A stretch of DNA of 20,677 nucleotides from Actinomycetota bacterium (GCA_009702405.1 WLIC01000002.1:1-20677); one strand, 5' to 3'. Counted from the stretch's first letter, positions 1 through 7,375 are shown. Notes: a model not told the origin generated them from the sequence alone. Translations and numbers: made by a program.

Positions 1-551
1 CTCTTGGAGTTGCCTCTTCTATCTTGAGTGCACTTCGTGGCACCAGAATGGTGGGCCTTCCACTACTAGCAGTTGCTTTATCTATTCCAACTGAGCAAGC
101 ATCTTTATATATTGGCTTTGCCGGTGCCTTGGATTTTGCAATGTTTTATCTAAGCGGCCAGGTGATGGATCGTTTCGGCCGTAACTTTGCAGCTGTTCCG
201 ACTCTGATTGGTTTAGGTATTGCTCACCTGGTTGTTGGCTTTGCCGTCGATGCCAATACCTTCTTATTGCTTGCTCTATTCATGTCACTGGCTAATGGTT
301 TAGGTAGTGGCGTAATCATGGTCTTAGGTGCAGATCTTGCACCTAAGGACGCTAGAAGTGAATTCCTAGCTTCCTACCGTTTACTAGTTGATTTCGGTGA
401 TGCTGCTGCCCCTGGCATTCTCTCCGGGTTGGTGGTTGTAGTTGGTCTAACCAGCGCCATGGCTGGCTTTGGTTTCCTTGGTTTTATAGGGGCTGGTTTG
501 ATGTATCGATACATCCCGAAGTACGCAGTTCAACCAACAAATAAGGGCTAA
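1..551 (+). CDS. MFS transporter, C-terminal part (cut by window edge)
   Basis: This is the C-terminal part of a major facilitator superfamily permease. The frame is open from base 3 onward, so the true start lies upstream of the window; the TTG at 24 is simply an internal Leu codon. About 180 residues are visible, with five to six hydrophobic segments. The loop motif DRFGRN (bases about 168-185) is the basic D-R-x-G-R signature that recurs between membrane helices 8 and 9 in MFS proteins, which supports this being the second six-helix half. The next gene on the same strand is a secreted alpha-amylase 63 bases downstream, so uptake of a sugar or oligosaccharide is a reasonable guess, but the substrate cannot be read from the sequence. 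It ends with a TAA at 549-551. The MFS assignment is firm; the substrate is unknown. Confidence 0.85.
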   Translation, partial: LGVASSILSALRGTRMVGLPLLAVALSIPTEQASLYIGFAGALDFAMFYLSGQVMDRFGRNFAAVPTLIGLGIAHLVVGFAVDANTFLLLALFMSLANGLGSGVIMVLGADLAPKDARSEFLASYRLLVDFGDAAAPGILSGLVVVVGLTSAMAGFGFLGFIGAGLMYRYIPKYAVQPTNKG

Positions 552-573
552 TTCCTGTAATTATCCTGAATTC

Positions 574-605
574 TGCAAACGCTTACCTATTGGTCAAAAT
601 AGACT
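574..605 (+). promoter_or_regulatory. LacI-family-type operator and candidate -10 box before the amylase
   Basis: TGCAAACGCTTACC at 574-587 has a central CG and half-sites that match the catabolite-responsive/LacI-family consensus (WTGNNARCGNWWWCAW) at most defined positions, the main mismatch being the final A. TAGACT at 600-605 fits the loose actinobacterial -10 pattern TAnnnT and lies 9 bases before the amylase ATG at 615; the operator would then cover the -35 region. There is no clear Shine-Dalgarno site, so the mRNA would start at or within a few bases of the ATG. I infer repression by a MalR- or CcpA-like LacI-family regulator released by maltodextrins. No regulator gene is in the window. 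Confidence 0.45.
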
Positions 606-614
606 GACAGAACT

Positions 615-3600
615 ATGCAGAAAAACACTAAAAGACGCCTTATCAGTATCAGTGCTCTATTTTTAGCTCTGGTAATTCCCTTCACTGGATTGACCCAGGT
701 GGGTAACGCTCAAGCGGACACTCCTAGCTACGACCTTGTCGTGCATGTGCCAGGTGCTTTACCTAAATCTGCAAAAGTAACCATTGCTCTGGCAAGTGCT
801 CCTAGCACTGTAGTTGCGACTTCAAGAGCAGCAGCAACTGACAGACATGGTTGGTTTGGTGTTCTTACTGTTCCGGCTAACGCTGGAGGAATAGTTGTAA
901 AAGCAACCGGCGTTACCAATTCACAAACTGCGATAGATCCAGTTCTGCATCCAGAGATTTGGCTTGACTCAACTGGAACTCCATACCTAACACGACTGGC
1001 TGCGACCAAGAATATTAAATTCAACCTAAAAGCCGTAGGCGATGCTCGTAAAAATAGAAGAGTCCAAGTAACGGCAGGCTCTCAGGTTTACTCAGCCGAC
1101 TTCGATAAGTCGATGAATGCAGTTGTTACTGTTCCTGCCGATCTAACCGAGGTAACAGTTAAGACCCAACTCAAGGTAGGCACTAGGACAATCGACACAA
1201 GCTTGAGCATTACAACTGACGTATCTAAGAATTCTGTGCTCTTCCTCAGCGATGATTACGAAAAAGTACGTTACGGAACTGCTCACAGCCAAGACAAAGT
1301 CATAATCCATTACCGACGTGCTGATAAGAATTACACCGGCTGGACTTTGCAGGCACAGTTTGATGCACACTTTGGTGGAGCTGTTAAACCTTCCACCTGG
1401 GCTAAATCTCAACTACCTGATTCTGCTAAGCCAGATGCTTGGGGTGTGACTTTTACAGTTCCAATTACTCAAGAGACCACGTTGCTGCCATTTGTTATTC
1501 ACAAAGGAAATACAGCTGACCCAATAGATAAAGACCAAACAATCGATGTTTTGCTAACTGGTGGTGAAGTTTGGATCGAATCGGGAAGAGTTGATGCTGA
1601 AGGCAAGATTTTGGTTACTAACCCAGTTCCTGGAGCTGTTGCACCATCTGTATTGCCAACGCTTGAACAAGCCGCAGCTTTAATTGGGCAGACTGAGCGG
1701 TCCTCTTTTGCTAACGACAGCATTTACTTTGTCATGTTTGACCGATACAAGAACGGTGACACTAACAATGACACCGGTGGTCTTGTTGGTGAAGCTAACC
1801 AGACTGGCTACCTACCTACAGACTGGGCATACTCGCACGGTGGTGACCTAAAGGGTCTAGCTGATGGTTGTGAGAATAATGACGGTTCAGGCGATGGCAT
1901 CCCCCGCATCAAGCGCATGGGATTTACTGCAGTCTGGATCTCGCCTCCATTTGTTCAGAACTTTGTGCAGAATGGCTCAAGTGCATATCACGGTTACTTC
2001 GTTACAGATTTCACCAAGATTGACCCACACTGGGGAACCAACGAAGACTTCAAGGCTGTTAGCGACTGTGCTCACAAACTTGGCATGAAGGTAATTCTTG
2101 ACATCGTGGTTAACCACACAGGTGATATCAACCAGTACAACGTTCCTAAAAAATACGATGGAACAACAAACCAGACTGCATACATTCCTGCCGATCAACT
2201 TACAGTTCGTGCCCCTGCATTCCTAAACGACATCAACAACTACCACAACATGGGTCCGATTCTTAACTGGAGCGCTAAAGGTGAATACCAAAACGGTGAC
2301 TTCGGTGGACTTGATGATGTTAAAACAGAAAACCAAGCTGTAGTTGATGGCTTCGCAGATATTTACTCAATGTGGGTCAACGATTACGGTGTGGATGGTT
2401 TCCGAATTGACACAGCTAAGCACGTTGATGACCAGTTCTTCACCAGATGGTGGGCTCAGATGGTTGAAAATACTCAAACAACCATGACTGCACGAAACCA
2501 GAAGCTATTCGCTTTTGGTGAATATTACGACGGCTCTATCAGCGCATTAAGTGGATACATTCACAAGCAGGGCTTACCTTCAGTTCTTGACTTCGCCTTC
2601 CAACCAGCGGCTATCGGTTTTGCCAAAGGTGGGGACGCGGCAAGCTTGGCTAACGTTTTCAAGTCCGACAACATGTATACAACCAAGACTAAGAGTGCCT
2701 ACGACTTGATCAACTTCCTAGGTAACCACGACATGGGTCGTGCCGGATACATGCTTAATGGTGGTCTAAACAAAACTGAGGTTCGTAAAGCAGCTCTTCT
2801 AGCTCACGACGTTATGTTCCTAACCAGAGGTATCCCATCAATCTTCTATGGTGATGAACTTGGTCTAATCGGAGGTGGCGATAAGGCCGCTAGACAAGAC
2901 ATGTTCTCAACCATGGTTAGAGCCTGGAAAGAAGAGCCTCGCATCTGGGGAGACCCAATCGGTGTTCGTAACTCATACAACGTGGTCACACCACTATCAA
3001 CGAGACTTACTCAGCTAAACAAGTTGAGAAAAGATCACCCAGCTTTGGCTAGCGGAGCACAATTACTTCGCCTGCAGTCAGGCAATGTAATGGTTAATAG
3101 CCGAATTGACGCTACTAACCGTCGCGAATATGTAGTTGCCTTCAACAGCGGAACCAAGGCTAAGACAGTTTCAGTTCAAACTTCAACCCCTTCAAGTTCA
3201 TTCACCTTCCTGCTAGGAACTGGCAAGGCTACTTCTGCTTCTGACGGCAAAGTTACTATTACAGTTCCACCTTCAGGAACTGTTGTTCTGCGGGCTGTCA
3301 AAAACTTACCAGCAGTGAATTCTTCCCCTAAGGTTTACCTCACCACTTCCCTGTTCACTACTGGACAGTCGATTACCTTGACTTCCGCTGTTCGAGGCAT
3401 CGATCCAGGTTCTGTAACTTGGGCAGCCAAGGTTGGTAACGGTGACTGGGAAACTATCGGAACTGATGACTCAGCGGATTACGGAATGACTTGGGATTAC
3501 AACCTAGGAAGACAAACTCCAATTGTTCAAGGTGACGAACTAGATATTGTTGCTATTTACAAGAACAGCTCTGGTGGTTTGTCGCTATCTAAGTCACAAC

Positions 3601-3617
3601 ACATAGTCATCAAGTAA
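615..3617 (+). CDS. Secreted multidomain GH13 alpha-amylase with CBM41-like modules
   Basis: This 1000-residue protein is a secreted alpha-glucan hydrolase of glycoside hydrolase family 13. It has a Lys/Arg-rich N-terminus, a hydrophobic core and a likely signal peptidase site after AQA (residue 34). Residues about 227-335 look like a CBM41/PUD starch-binding module (IHYRRADKNYTGW, then FVIHKGNTADP and GEVWIESG). Two earlier stretches (about 38-128 and 133-215) look like degenerate copies. The TIM barrel (about 367-800) carries all four GH13 motifs: region I DIVVNH (496-501), region II GFRIDTAKHV with nucleophile Asp599, region III FGEYYDG with acid/base Glu636, and region IV NHD (704-706). 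A beta domain (about 815-895) and a further unassigned beta-rich domain (about 905-1000) follow. The YNWGYDP motif of type I pullulanases is absent, so alpha-amylase or neopullulanase-like activity is more likely. No cell-wall sorting motif is present. It follows an MFS gene, and a LacI-type operator overlaps its promoter region. Confidence 0.9.
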   Translation: MQKNTKRRLISISALFLALVIPFTGLTQVGNAQADTPSYDLVVHVPGALPKSAKVTIALASAPSTVVATSRAAATDRHGWFGVLTVPANAGGIVVKATGVTNSQTAIDPVLHPEIWLDSTGTPYLTRLAATKNIKFNLKAVGDARKNRRVQVTAGSQVYSADFDKSMNAVVTVPADLTEVTVKTQLKVGTRTIDTSLSITTDVSKNSVLFLSDDYEKVRYGTAHSQDKVIIHYRRADKNYTGWTLQAQFDAHFGGAVKPSTWAKSQLPDSAKPDAWGVTFTVPITQETTLLPFVIHKGNTADPIDKDQTIDVLLTGGEVWIESGRVDAEGKILVTNPVPGAVAPSVLPTLEQAAALIGQTERSSFANDSIYFVMFDRYKNGDTNNDTGGLVGEANQTGYLPTDWAYSHGGDLKGLADGCENNDGSGDGIPRIKRMGFTAVWISPPFVQNFVQNGSSAYHGYFVTDFTKIDPHWGTNEDFKAVSDCAHKLGMKVILDIVVNHTGDINQYNVPKKYDGTTNQTAYIPADQLTVRAPAFLNDINNYHNMGPILNWSAKGEYQNGDFGGLDDVKTENQAVVDGFADIYSMWVNDYGVDGFRIDTAKHVDDQFFTRWWAQMVENTQTTMTARNQKLFAFGEYYDGSISALSGYIHKQGLPSVLDFAFQPAAIGFAKGGDAASLANVFKSDNMYTTKTKSAYDLINFLGNHDMGRAGYMLNGGLNKTEVRKAALLAHDVMFLTRGIPSIFYGDELGLIGGGDKAARQDMFSTMVRAWKEEPRIWGDPIGVRNSYNVVTPLSTRLTQLNKLRKDHPALASGAQLLRLQSGNVMVNSRIDATNRREYVVAFNSGTKAKTVSVQTSTPSSSFTFLLGTGKATSASDGKVTITVPPSGTVVLRAVKNLPAVNSSPKVYLTTSLFTTGQSITLTSAVRGIDPGSVTWAAKVGNGDWETIGTDDSADYGMTWDYNLGRQTPIVQGDELDIVAIYKNSSGGLSLSKSQHIVIK

Positions 3618-3618
3618 G

Positions 3619-3987
3619 TTATCTAGCTAGCGCAACCTCGCATATCTCTCTGGTTGCGCTGACTAGGTCAACTGGTGAACTCCAATTGCCGCAAATGACT
3701 ACTCTGACAGTTGCCCCCTGCTCAACACTGATGGATTCAATCCAGAAACCTGGAGTGTCTAGCTGACTCCAAAGACTCAAACTTGCAGTCTGCAGGCTCT
3801 GATTTGGTTGAACTAGTAATAGCGTCTTACAGGCAATAGCAAATTGTTCGGTGAAGTCCTTCAATACTTTGGCGAAGAGGAACTGGTCAATCGAGGACAC
3901 TAATGTAAGCGCAAGCATTGCTGTTAAGACAGTTAGTGCGATGAACCAAATCAAAGCTGTCCCTTCATCTGAACTCCACCTACTCAA
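3619..3987 (-). CDS. Tad-locus small membrane protein (pseudopilin-like, degenerate)
   Basis: This is the last gene of the Tad operon: 122 residues with an N-terminal WSSDEG module followed directly by a hydrophobic segment (about residues 11-32), then a small soluble domain with Cys48, Cys94 and Cys115. It resembles the small TadE/Rv3654c-like proteins that end actinobacterial Tad loci. After the module Gly, position +5 is Trp instead of the Glu conserved in processed pilins, so it may not be cleaved by a prepilin peptidase. The start is a TTG at 3987, supported by GGAG with a 6-base spacer. It overlaps the preceding gene by 8 bases. Its stop is 1 base from the convergent amylase stop. The family assignment rests on context and N-terminal pattern; the role is likely a minor pseudopilin or assembly factor. 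Confidence 0.65.
   Translation of the reverse strand: MSRWSSDEGTALIWFIALTVLTAMLALTLVSSIDQFLFAKVLKDFTEQFAIACKTLLLVQPNQSLQTASLSLWSQLDTPGFWIESISVEQGATVRVVICGNWSSPVDLVSATREICEVALAR
3629..3660. terminator. Stem-loop at convergent gene ends
   Basis: AGCGCAACC (3629-3637) and GGTTGCGCT (3652-3660) form a perfect 9-bp stem with a 14-nt loop. It lies 12 bases past the amylase stop, inside the 3' coding end of the opposite-strand Tad gene. There is no T-tract on either side, so it may slow or stabilise transcript ends on either strand rather than act as a canonical intrinsic terminator. Confidence 0.4.
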
Positions 3988-4354
3988 CGATTACTCCAAA
4001 AGCTTTAGCTTCAAGTTCGTCAGTTCTCAACTCAAGCCAAAGCAGATTGCCTTTGGTTATGCAGTCCTGATTTGAACAACTAAAAATGATCTGGATAGTT
4101 TGTGAGGCAAGGATGCTCTCTCTTTGAAACGATGCGACAACCCCTTCGATATCTTTATCTGGATGCATGGAGTAGTAACGCAATGAATTACGTGCTATCG
4201 ATTGCAAAGCTAGTGCCTCACGTTCCAAGTTAAGTGCATTCATACCTAGGGTTAGAAGCAGACCAAAGGCAACGGCCGCAAAACCAACTCCCTCAAGTAA
4301 CGCGTTACCTTGTTCATCTCTAAGAAACTTCACAGTGCACCGAGCCAACTGCAT
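3980..4354 (-). CDS. TadE-like pseudopilin
   Basis: This 124-residue protein has a short basic N-terminus, the motif RDEQGNALLEG (about residues 12-22) and a hydrophobic helix (about 23-45), then a globular part with a Cys pair (Cys93, Cys98). The Gly-N-A-L-L-Glu pattern matches the prepilin rule of Gly at -1 and Glu at +5, as in TadE pseudopilins of the Flp/Tad system, which are cleaved at the inner face of the membrane and inserted into the pilus base or fibre. The ATG at 4354 gives a 35-base overlap with the upstream TadE-like gene and has no clear Shine-Dalgarno site; a GTG at 4333 is a shorter alternative. Translational coupling within the operon is likely. The family call is good; the precise role is inferred from context. 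Confidence 0.75.
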   Translation of the reverse strand: MQLARCTVKFLRDEQGNALLEGVGFAAVAFGLLLTLGMNALNLEREALALQSIARNSLRYYSMHPDKDIEGVVASFQRESILASQTIQIIFSCSNQDCITKGNLLWLELRTDELEAKAFGVIVE

Positions 4355-4694
4355 TCAAATTAACCGGATAGGGCCAGAGAACGATTGATCTACTCAAAGG
4401 AATCGTGACTTGAATCCGGCAATCAGTTGGCCCAGTTGTTCTTTGGAGTGTGCTTGTCGGCTCTCTAAAGATCCGAAAGCTCTCGGCTTCCTGGTCCGTT
4501 ACATCAGCGAGGCTGGCGTATCTAGCAATCTCAAAGGCCTGCTGCTCTTTGACTATCACTACTTGGAAGAGACTGAATAGGTCAATCAACGGCAGAATCA
4601 GGATAGAAATTGGTATGACACCTAAGACAAACTCGGTAACAGCTGAACCTTGATCGCTAGCTAACCTAGATGACAACAACCTTGGCAACCGCAT
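4320..4694 (-). CDS. TadE-like pseudopilin
   Basis: This 124-residue protein begins with a basic segment, then SDQGSAVTEFVLG (about residues 13-25) and a hydrophobic helix (about 21-44). It has Gly at -1 and Glu at +5 of a possible prepilin peptidase site (Q-G/S-A-V-T-E-F), the TadE pattern. The C-terminal part contains two Cys residues (92 and 121) that could form a disulphide outside the cell. It starts inside the 3' end of the 51-residue pilin-like gene (29-base overlap) and itself overlaps the next TadE-like gene by 35 bases. No Shine-Dalgarno site precedes the ATG, so re-initiation from the upstream gene seems likely. It is one of four consecutive small proteins with the same N-terminal layout. 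Confidence 0.75.
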   Translation of the reverse strand: MRLPRLLSSRLASDQGSAVTEFVLGVIPISILILPLIDLFSLFQVVIVKEQQAFEIARYASLADVTDQEAESFRIFREPTSTLQRTTGPTDCRIQVTIPLSRSIVLWPYPVNLNAVGSVHCEVS

Positions 4695-4821
4695 TGTTGA
4701 ATATGGTCTTTAGAGCAGGGCCTGCAATAGCCCAAAGCAACACGACCAACCCTGAGGTCATCAGTGTCACTAAGACCCAGCCAGGAACGTCTCCTTGTTC
4801 TGAGAGCAACTTTCTTTTCAT
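4666..4821 (-). CDS. Small Flp-pilin-like membrane protein (51 residues)
   Basis: This short gene sits exactly where the major Flp pilin usually lies, straight after tadC. It starts at ATG 4821 with a strong AAGGAG site at 4834-4829 and a 7-base spacer, and ends with TAG at 4666. The protein starts MKRKLLSEQGDVPGW, continues as one hydrophobic helix (about residues 15-38) with a Gly-Pro pair near its end, and finishes with a short tail, AKVVVI. The SEQG module matches the SDQG, DEQG and SDEG of the three downstream proteins. Unlike classical Flp pilins it lacks Glu at +5 of the Gly-10 site (Trp15 there). The best Shine-Dalgarno site of the operon argues for high expression, as expected of a pilin subunit. 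I am sure it is a gene; calling it the major pilin is inference. Confidence 0.75.
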   Translation of the reverse strand: MKRKLLSEQGDVPGWVLVTLMTSGLVVLLWAIAGPALKTIFNNAVAKVVVI

Positions 4822-4836
4822 TTTCTTTCTCCTTCT

Positions 4837-5433
4837 TTATAAGAAACTATTTTGGATAAGCGCAAGGCTTGGATATACCGAGAACATTACGGTCACCGGC
4901 AGAATCACGAATACCAGTGGAATCATCATCTTGGTTTCATTTTTGGCTGCCTTATCTAAAAGTGAGGTGCGCAGTTCAGAGCTAGCAGATTGAACAAAGT
5001 CAGCTAGCAAGTCTGCTAAAGCCGTGCCATGGTCTAAAGCGACAGCCAATTTTGTTGCTAGCTCTCTAACCTGATCTGATCTTGATTCAACTCCAAGGTT
5101 TTGTAATTCGATTTGCAAGAGTGCTCCTAAATCAACATTTTTGATGACCTGGGAAAACTGACTAGAAACAAATCCTGTGGACCTGCTTACTGCAATACGC
5201 AATGAGTTCTCTAAAGACTCTCCAGCACAGACTGCAAACCACAGCAGTGCAGCAAAGTCAGGAACTTCCATAAGAGTCTCTAGCGCTCGAAACTTTTTTG
5301 CATTCCTTACCTTCTTGGTAAGCCTCACTCTAGGTTTGAGCTTCACATCGAGTCGTAATTTTCCAGTCTCCCCCAGAGACTTATAAAAGATTACGGCTGA
5401 GAGCAAGATAGCCCCAAAGGATATCCACTGCAT
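4837..5433 (-). CDS. tadC: Tad pilus inner-membrane platform protein TadC
   Basis: This 198-residue protein carries a type II secretion F domain. There is a membrane helix at residues 3-19, a basic cytoplasmic stretch (about 22-50), an alpha-helical cytoplasmic bundle (about 55-160), then the canonical AAKNETKMMIPLVFVILP segment (162-179) leading into a final membrane helix to about 190. With TadB it forms the inner-membrane platform on which the TadA ATPase drives pilin polymerisation. Its ATG follows the tadB stop directly (TGA then ATG, no gap), which points to coupling. It is shorter than most proteobacterial TadC proteins, but actinobacterial versions are often short. Confidence 0.88.
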   Translation of the reverse strand: MQWISFGAILLSAVIFYKSLGETGKLRLDVKLKPRVRLTKKVRNAKKFRALETLMEVPDFAALLWFAVCAGESLENSLRIAVSRSTGFVSSQFSQVIKNVDLGALLQIELQNLGVESRSDQVRELATKLAVALDHGTALADLLADFVQSASSELRTSLLDKAAKNETKMMIPLVFVILPVTVMFSVYPSLALIQNSFL

Positions 5434-6198
5434 TCAAAGACTCAGGATTCTCTTACGCTCAGGAATCGCACCTAAGAATCGAATCAATCTAAAAGCCATA
5501 AGGGATGCAACGAGACCTAGTGCCAATACGATTAGCCCCGTTTCAGTTTGGAAAGCACCGCTGGTTTCAGGTTTCATGCTTAGAAGCACTAACACCAGCC
5601 ATGGTGCAAGGACAGCCAACTTTGCTGAAGAGAGCACCCAGTTTTGCTTCACTGCTATTTCATTCCAGTTGGCATTTTCTAATCTCAACTGAAGTGCTTG
5701 AGATCTAATTGCAGATAGGTAGCCACTACCGCCAGATAAAGCTGCTAATCGAGTTATCTCGATGAAGCGATCTGCAATGGGATTAGCCAACCGAGTTTTT
5801 AGATTTGCTAATGAATCTTCAAAACTAAGACCCGCTGCTTGGTCTTTTTCGAATTCGGTAATGGCCCACACCATGCTCTTCGGGGCGAAAGCTCTGCTAT
5901 CAAGAAGAGCTTGGGTCAATGATTTCCCCGACCAAGCTGCAGAGTGTATTGAATCCAGGTATTTAGGCCAATCCTGGTTCTGCTTTAGTTGCTCAGCTCT
6001 CATCTTTGTTTTGAAACTATCCAGTGCTTGCGCCAGCACACAAGTGACAGCGCTGAGGGTTATCGGTAGGGATTTTGTAATCAGGAATATTGCTCCAAGC
6101 AGTAAGGAGGAACCCATAGCAATTAATAGTAAGAATTGACCTGCAGTTTGATTGTGTAAACCTGCTCTGGCTAAGGCATTATCGATCTTTATCTTCAT
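5434..6198 (-). CDS. tadB: Tad pilus inner-membrane platform protein TadB
   Basis: This is a 254-residue type II secretion F domain protein, partner of TadC in the inner-membrane platform. Two hydrophobic segments near the N-terminus (about residues 20-60) are followed by a cytoplasmic helical domain (about 80-185, with YLDSIHSAAWSGKSL and the FEDSLANLKTRL region) and two C-terminal membrane helices (about 188-245). I start it at ATG 6198, which overlaps the tadA TGA in a classic ATGA arrangement, with AAGG upstream. A TTG at 6216 would add six residues (MVQGNR) and has weaker support. The ATGA overlap ties its translation to tadA. Confidence 0.88.
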   Translation of the reverse strand: MKIKIDNALARAGLHNQTAGQFLLLIAMGSSLLLGAIFLITKSLPITLSAVTCVLAQALDSFKTKMRAEQLKQNQDWPKYLDSIHSAAWSGKSLTQALLDSRAFAPKSMVWAITEFEKDQAAGLSFEDSLANLKTRLANPIADRFIEITRLAALSGGSGYLSAIRSQALQLRLENANWNEIAVKQNWVLSSAKLAVLAPWLVLVLLSMKPETSGAFQTETGLIVLALGLVASLMAFRLIRFLGAIPERKRILSL

Positions 6199-7289
6199 CC
6201 GATTACCTTGGACCAAACTATTTCTTGGTTTACTAAATGAGACTTTAGAACTTCAGTAACTCTTCTGTTCCCTGAAGAGTCTCTGCCACAGTGAACTACG
6301 AGACCTATAGTCCGGTTTACTGTTTGACTTACGAAAGCAGCGGGGATGTTCTCACCTGCCAATAGCGGAAGTAGTTCCATCTTGGATAGCGCTTCTGTTG
6401 CAGAGTTTGCGTGGATGGTGCACAAACCTGCAATGCCAGAGTTCAACGCAATGAGCAAATCGAGAGCTTCTGCTTGTCTAACTTCCCCGATGACTAATCT
6501 GGTTGGTCGCATTCGCAAAGCTTCGCGAACTAACCTTCGCAAAGTTATCTCGCCGATACCTTCGAGATTGGGTTGCCTTGCTTGCATAGCGACCCAGTCG
6601 ACGTAGTTAGTTCTAATCTCAAAAGTCTCTTCGACGCTAATAAGTCGATCTGTCTTTGAGCCAACATCTAGCAATGCGCAGAGCATTGTTGTTTTTCCAG
6701 CTTGAGTAGCACCTGAAACAAGAATGTTAGTTCCGCCTGTGAACTCTCTTTCTAGAAAAATCTTCAGGTCTTGATTGATTGAGCCAAGGTTCACCATGTC
6801 AGCCAAAGTGAACACCTTAGCTGGAAACTTTCTTATGTTCACCGCCCAGTTCTCTCTTGTAACATCTGGAATGGAAACGTGCAGTCTTGAACCATCTTGC
6901 AAGGTGGCATCAACAAAAGGCTCGGATCTATCTAATCTCCGGCCCGAGTCTCTGAGCATGCGTTCAACTGTTTGCCTAATCTCCGTTGCAGTTAGATTGA
7001 GAGGAACCTGTTCGGTATTTGACCCGCGGGCGATGAAGACTTGGTCGGGTGAATTGATCCAAATCTCTTCGATCTCAGGATTTTGGATTAGATGCTGCAG
7101 AGAACCAAGTCCTACCAGTTGATTCTTTATGGAACCCTTTAGAGCTAACTCCTCTTGGCTAGAGACAGTTATGGAAGATTCAAAGGCCTCGTCAATGGCC
7201 TGACTAATGGCAGTTTCGACATCATCTACCCCACTGGATGCGAGAGCTCTTGCCCTTTCGGTAAGGCCTGTGAGCGTCTCTGAATGCAT
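6195..7289 (-). CDS. tadA: Tad pilus assembly ATPase TadA (CpaF family)
   Basis: This 364-residue cytoplasmic secretion ATPase of the VirB11/CpaF family powers pilus assembly. The N-terminal domain (about 1-150) includes IEEIWINSPDQVFI (73-86), typical of CpaF. The catalytic part has Walker A GATQAGKT (193-200), an Asp-box-like SVEETFEI (218-225), Walker B RLVIGEVR (264-271, Glu269) and the His box TIHANS (291-296). All key residues are present. It is the first gene of the minus-strand Tad operon and diverges from tRNA-Leu. No CpaE/TadZ-type partner gene, common directly upstream in actinobacteria, is present here. The ATG at 7289 has AAGG only one base away, so the exact start is less certain. 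Confidence 0.92.
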   Translation of the reverse strand: MHSETLTGLTERARALASSGVDDVETAISQAIDEAFESSITVSSQEELALKGSIKNQLVGLGSLQHLIQNPEIEEIWINSPDQVFIARGSNTEQVPLNLTATEIRQTVERMLRDSGRRLDRSEPFVDATLQDGSRLHVSIPDVTRENWAVNIRKFPAKVFTLADMVNLGSINQDLKIFLEREFTGGTNILVSGATQAGKTTMLCALLDVGSKTDRLISVEETFEIRTNYVDWVAMQARQPNLEGIGEITLRRLVREALRMRPTRLVIGEVRQAEALDLLIALNSGIAGLCTIHANSATEALSKMELLPLLAGENIPAAFVSQTVNRTIGLVVHCGRDSSGNRRVTEVLKSHLVNQEIVWSKVIG

Positions 7290-7326
7290 GCCTTATGCTG
7301 ACAAAATCTAGGATTTCTTGCTGAAG

Positions 7327-7335
7327 TTATCCACA
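7327..7335 (+). other. Consensus DnaA box
   Basis: TTATCCACA matches the consensus DnaA box at all nine positions. It is a single copy in the 86-base gap between divergent tadA and tRNA-Leu. No cluster of boxes or AT-rich unwinding element accompanies it, so it is not an origin. It could be a DnaA-titration or DnaA-regulated promoter site, or chance. Confidence 0.4.
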
Positions 7336-7359
7336 TTTTCAAACCAGAAGATTTTCCCT

Positions 7360-7370
7360 TAGACTATAAA
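7360..7370 (+). promoter_or_regulatory. Candidate -10 region of the tRNA-Leu promoter
   Basis: TAGACT (7360-7365) and the overlapping TATAAA (7365-7370) both fit a sigma-70-type -10 box and lie 5 to 10 bases before the mature tRNA 5' end. TTTCAA at 7337-7342, 17 bases upstream of TAGACT, is a weak -35 candidate. TAGACT also appears before the amylase gene. Confidence 0.4.
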
Positions 7371-7375
7371 GGCTC

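Noticed and set aside
4670..4993. Plus-strand open frame of 107 codons across the pilin-like gene and tadC
   Set aside because: It runs antisense to two genes with strong support and its product shows no family features.
6199..6216. Earlier TTG start for tadB
   Set aside because: The ATG at 6198 overlaps the tadA stop as ATGA and has AAGG upstream, while the TTG adds six residues inside tadA without a better ribosome site.
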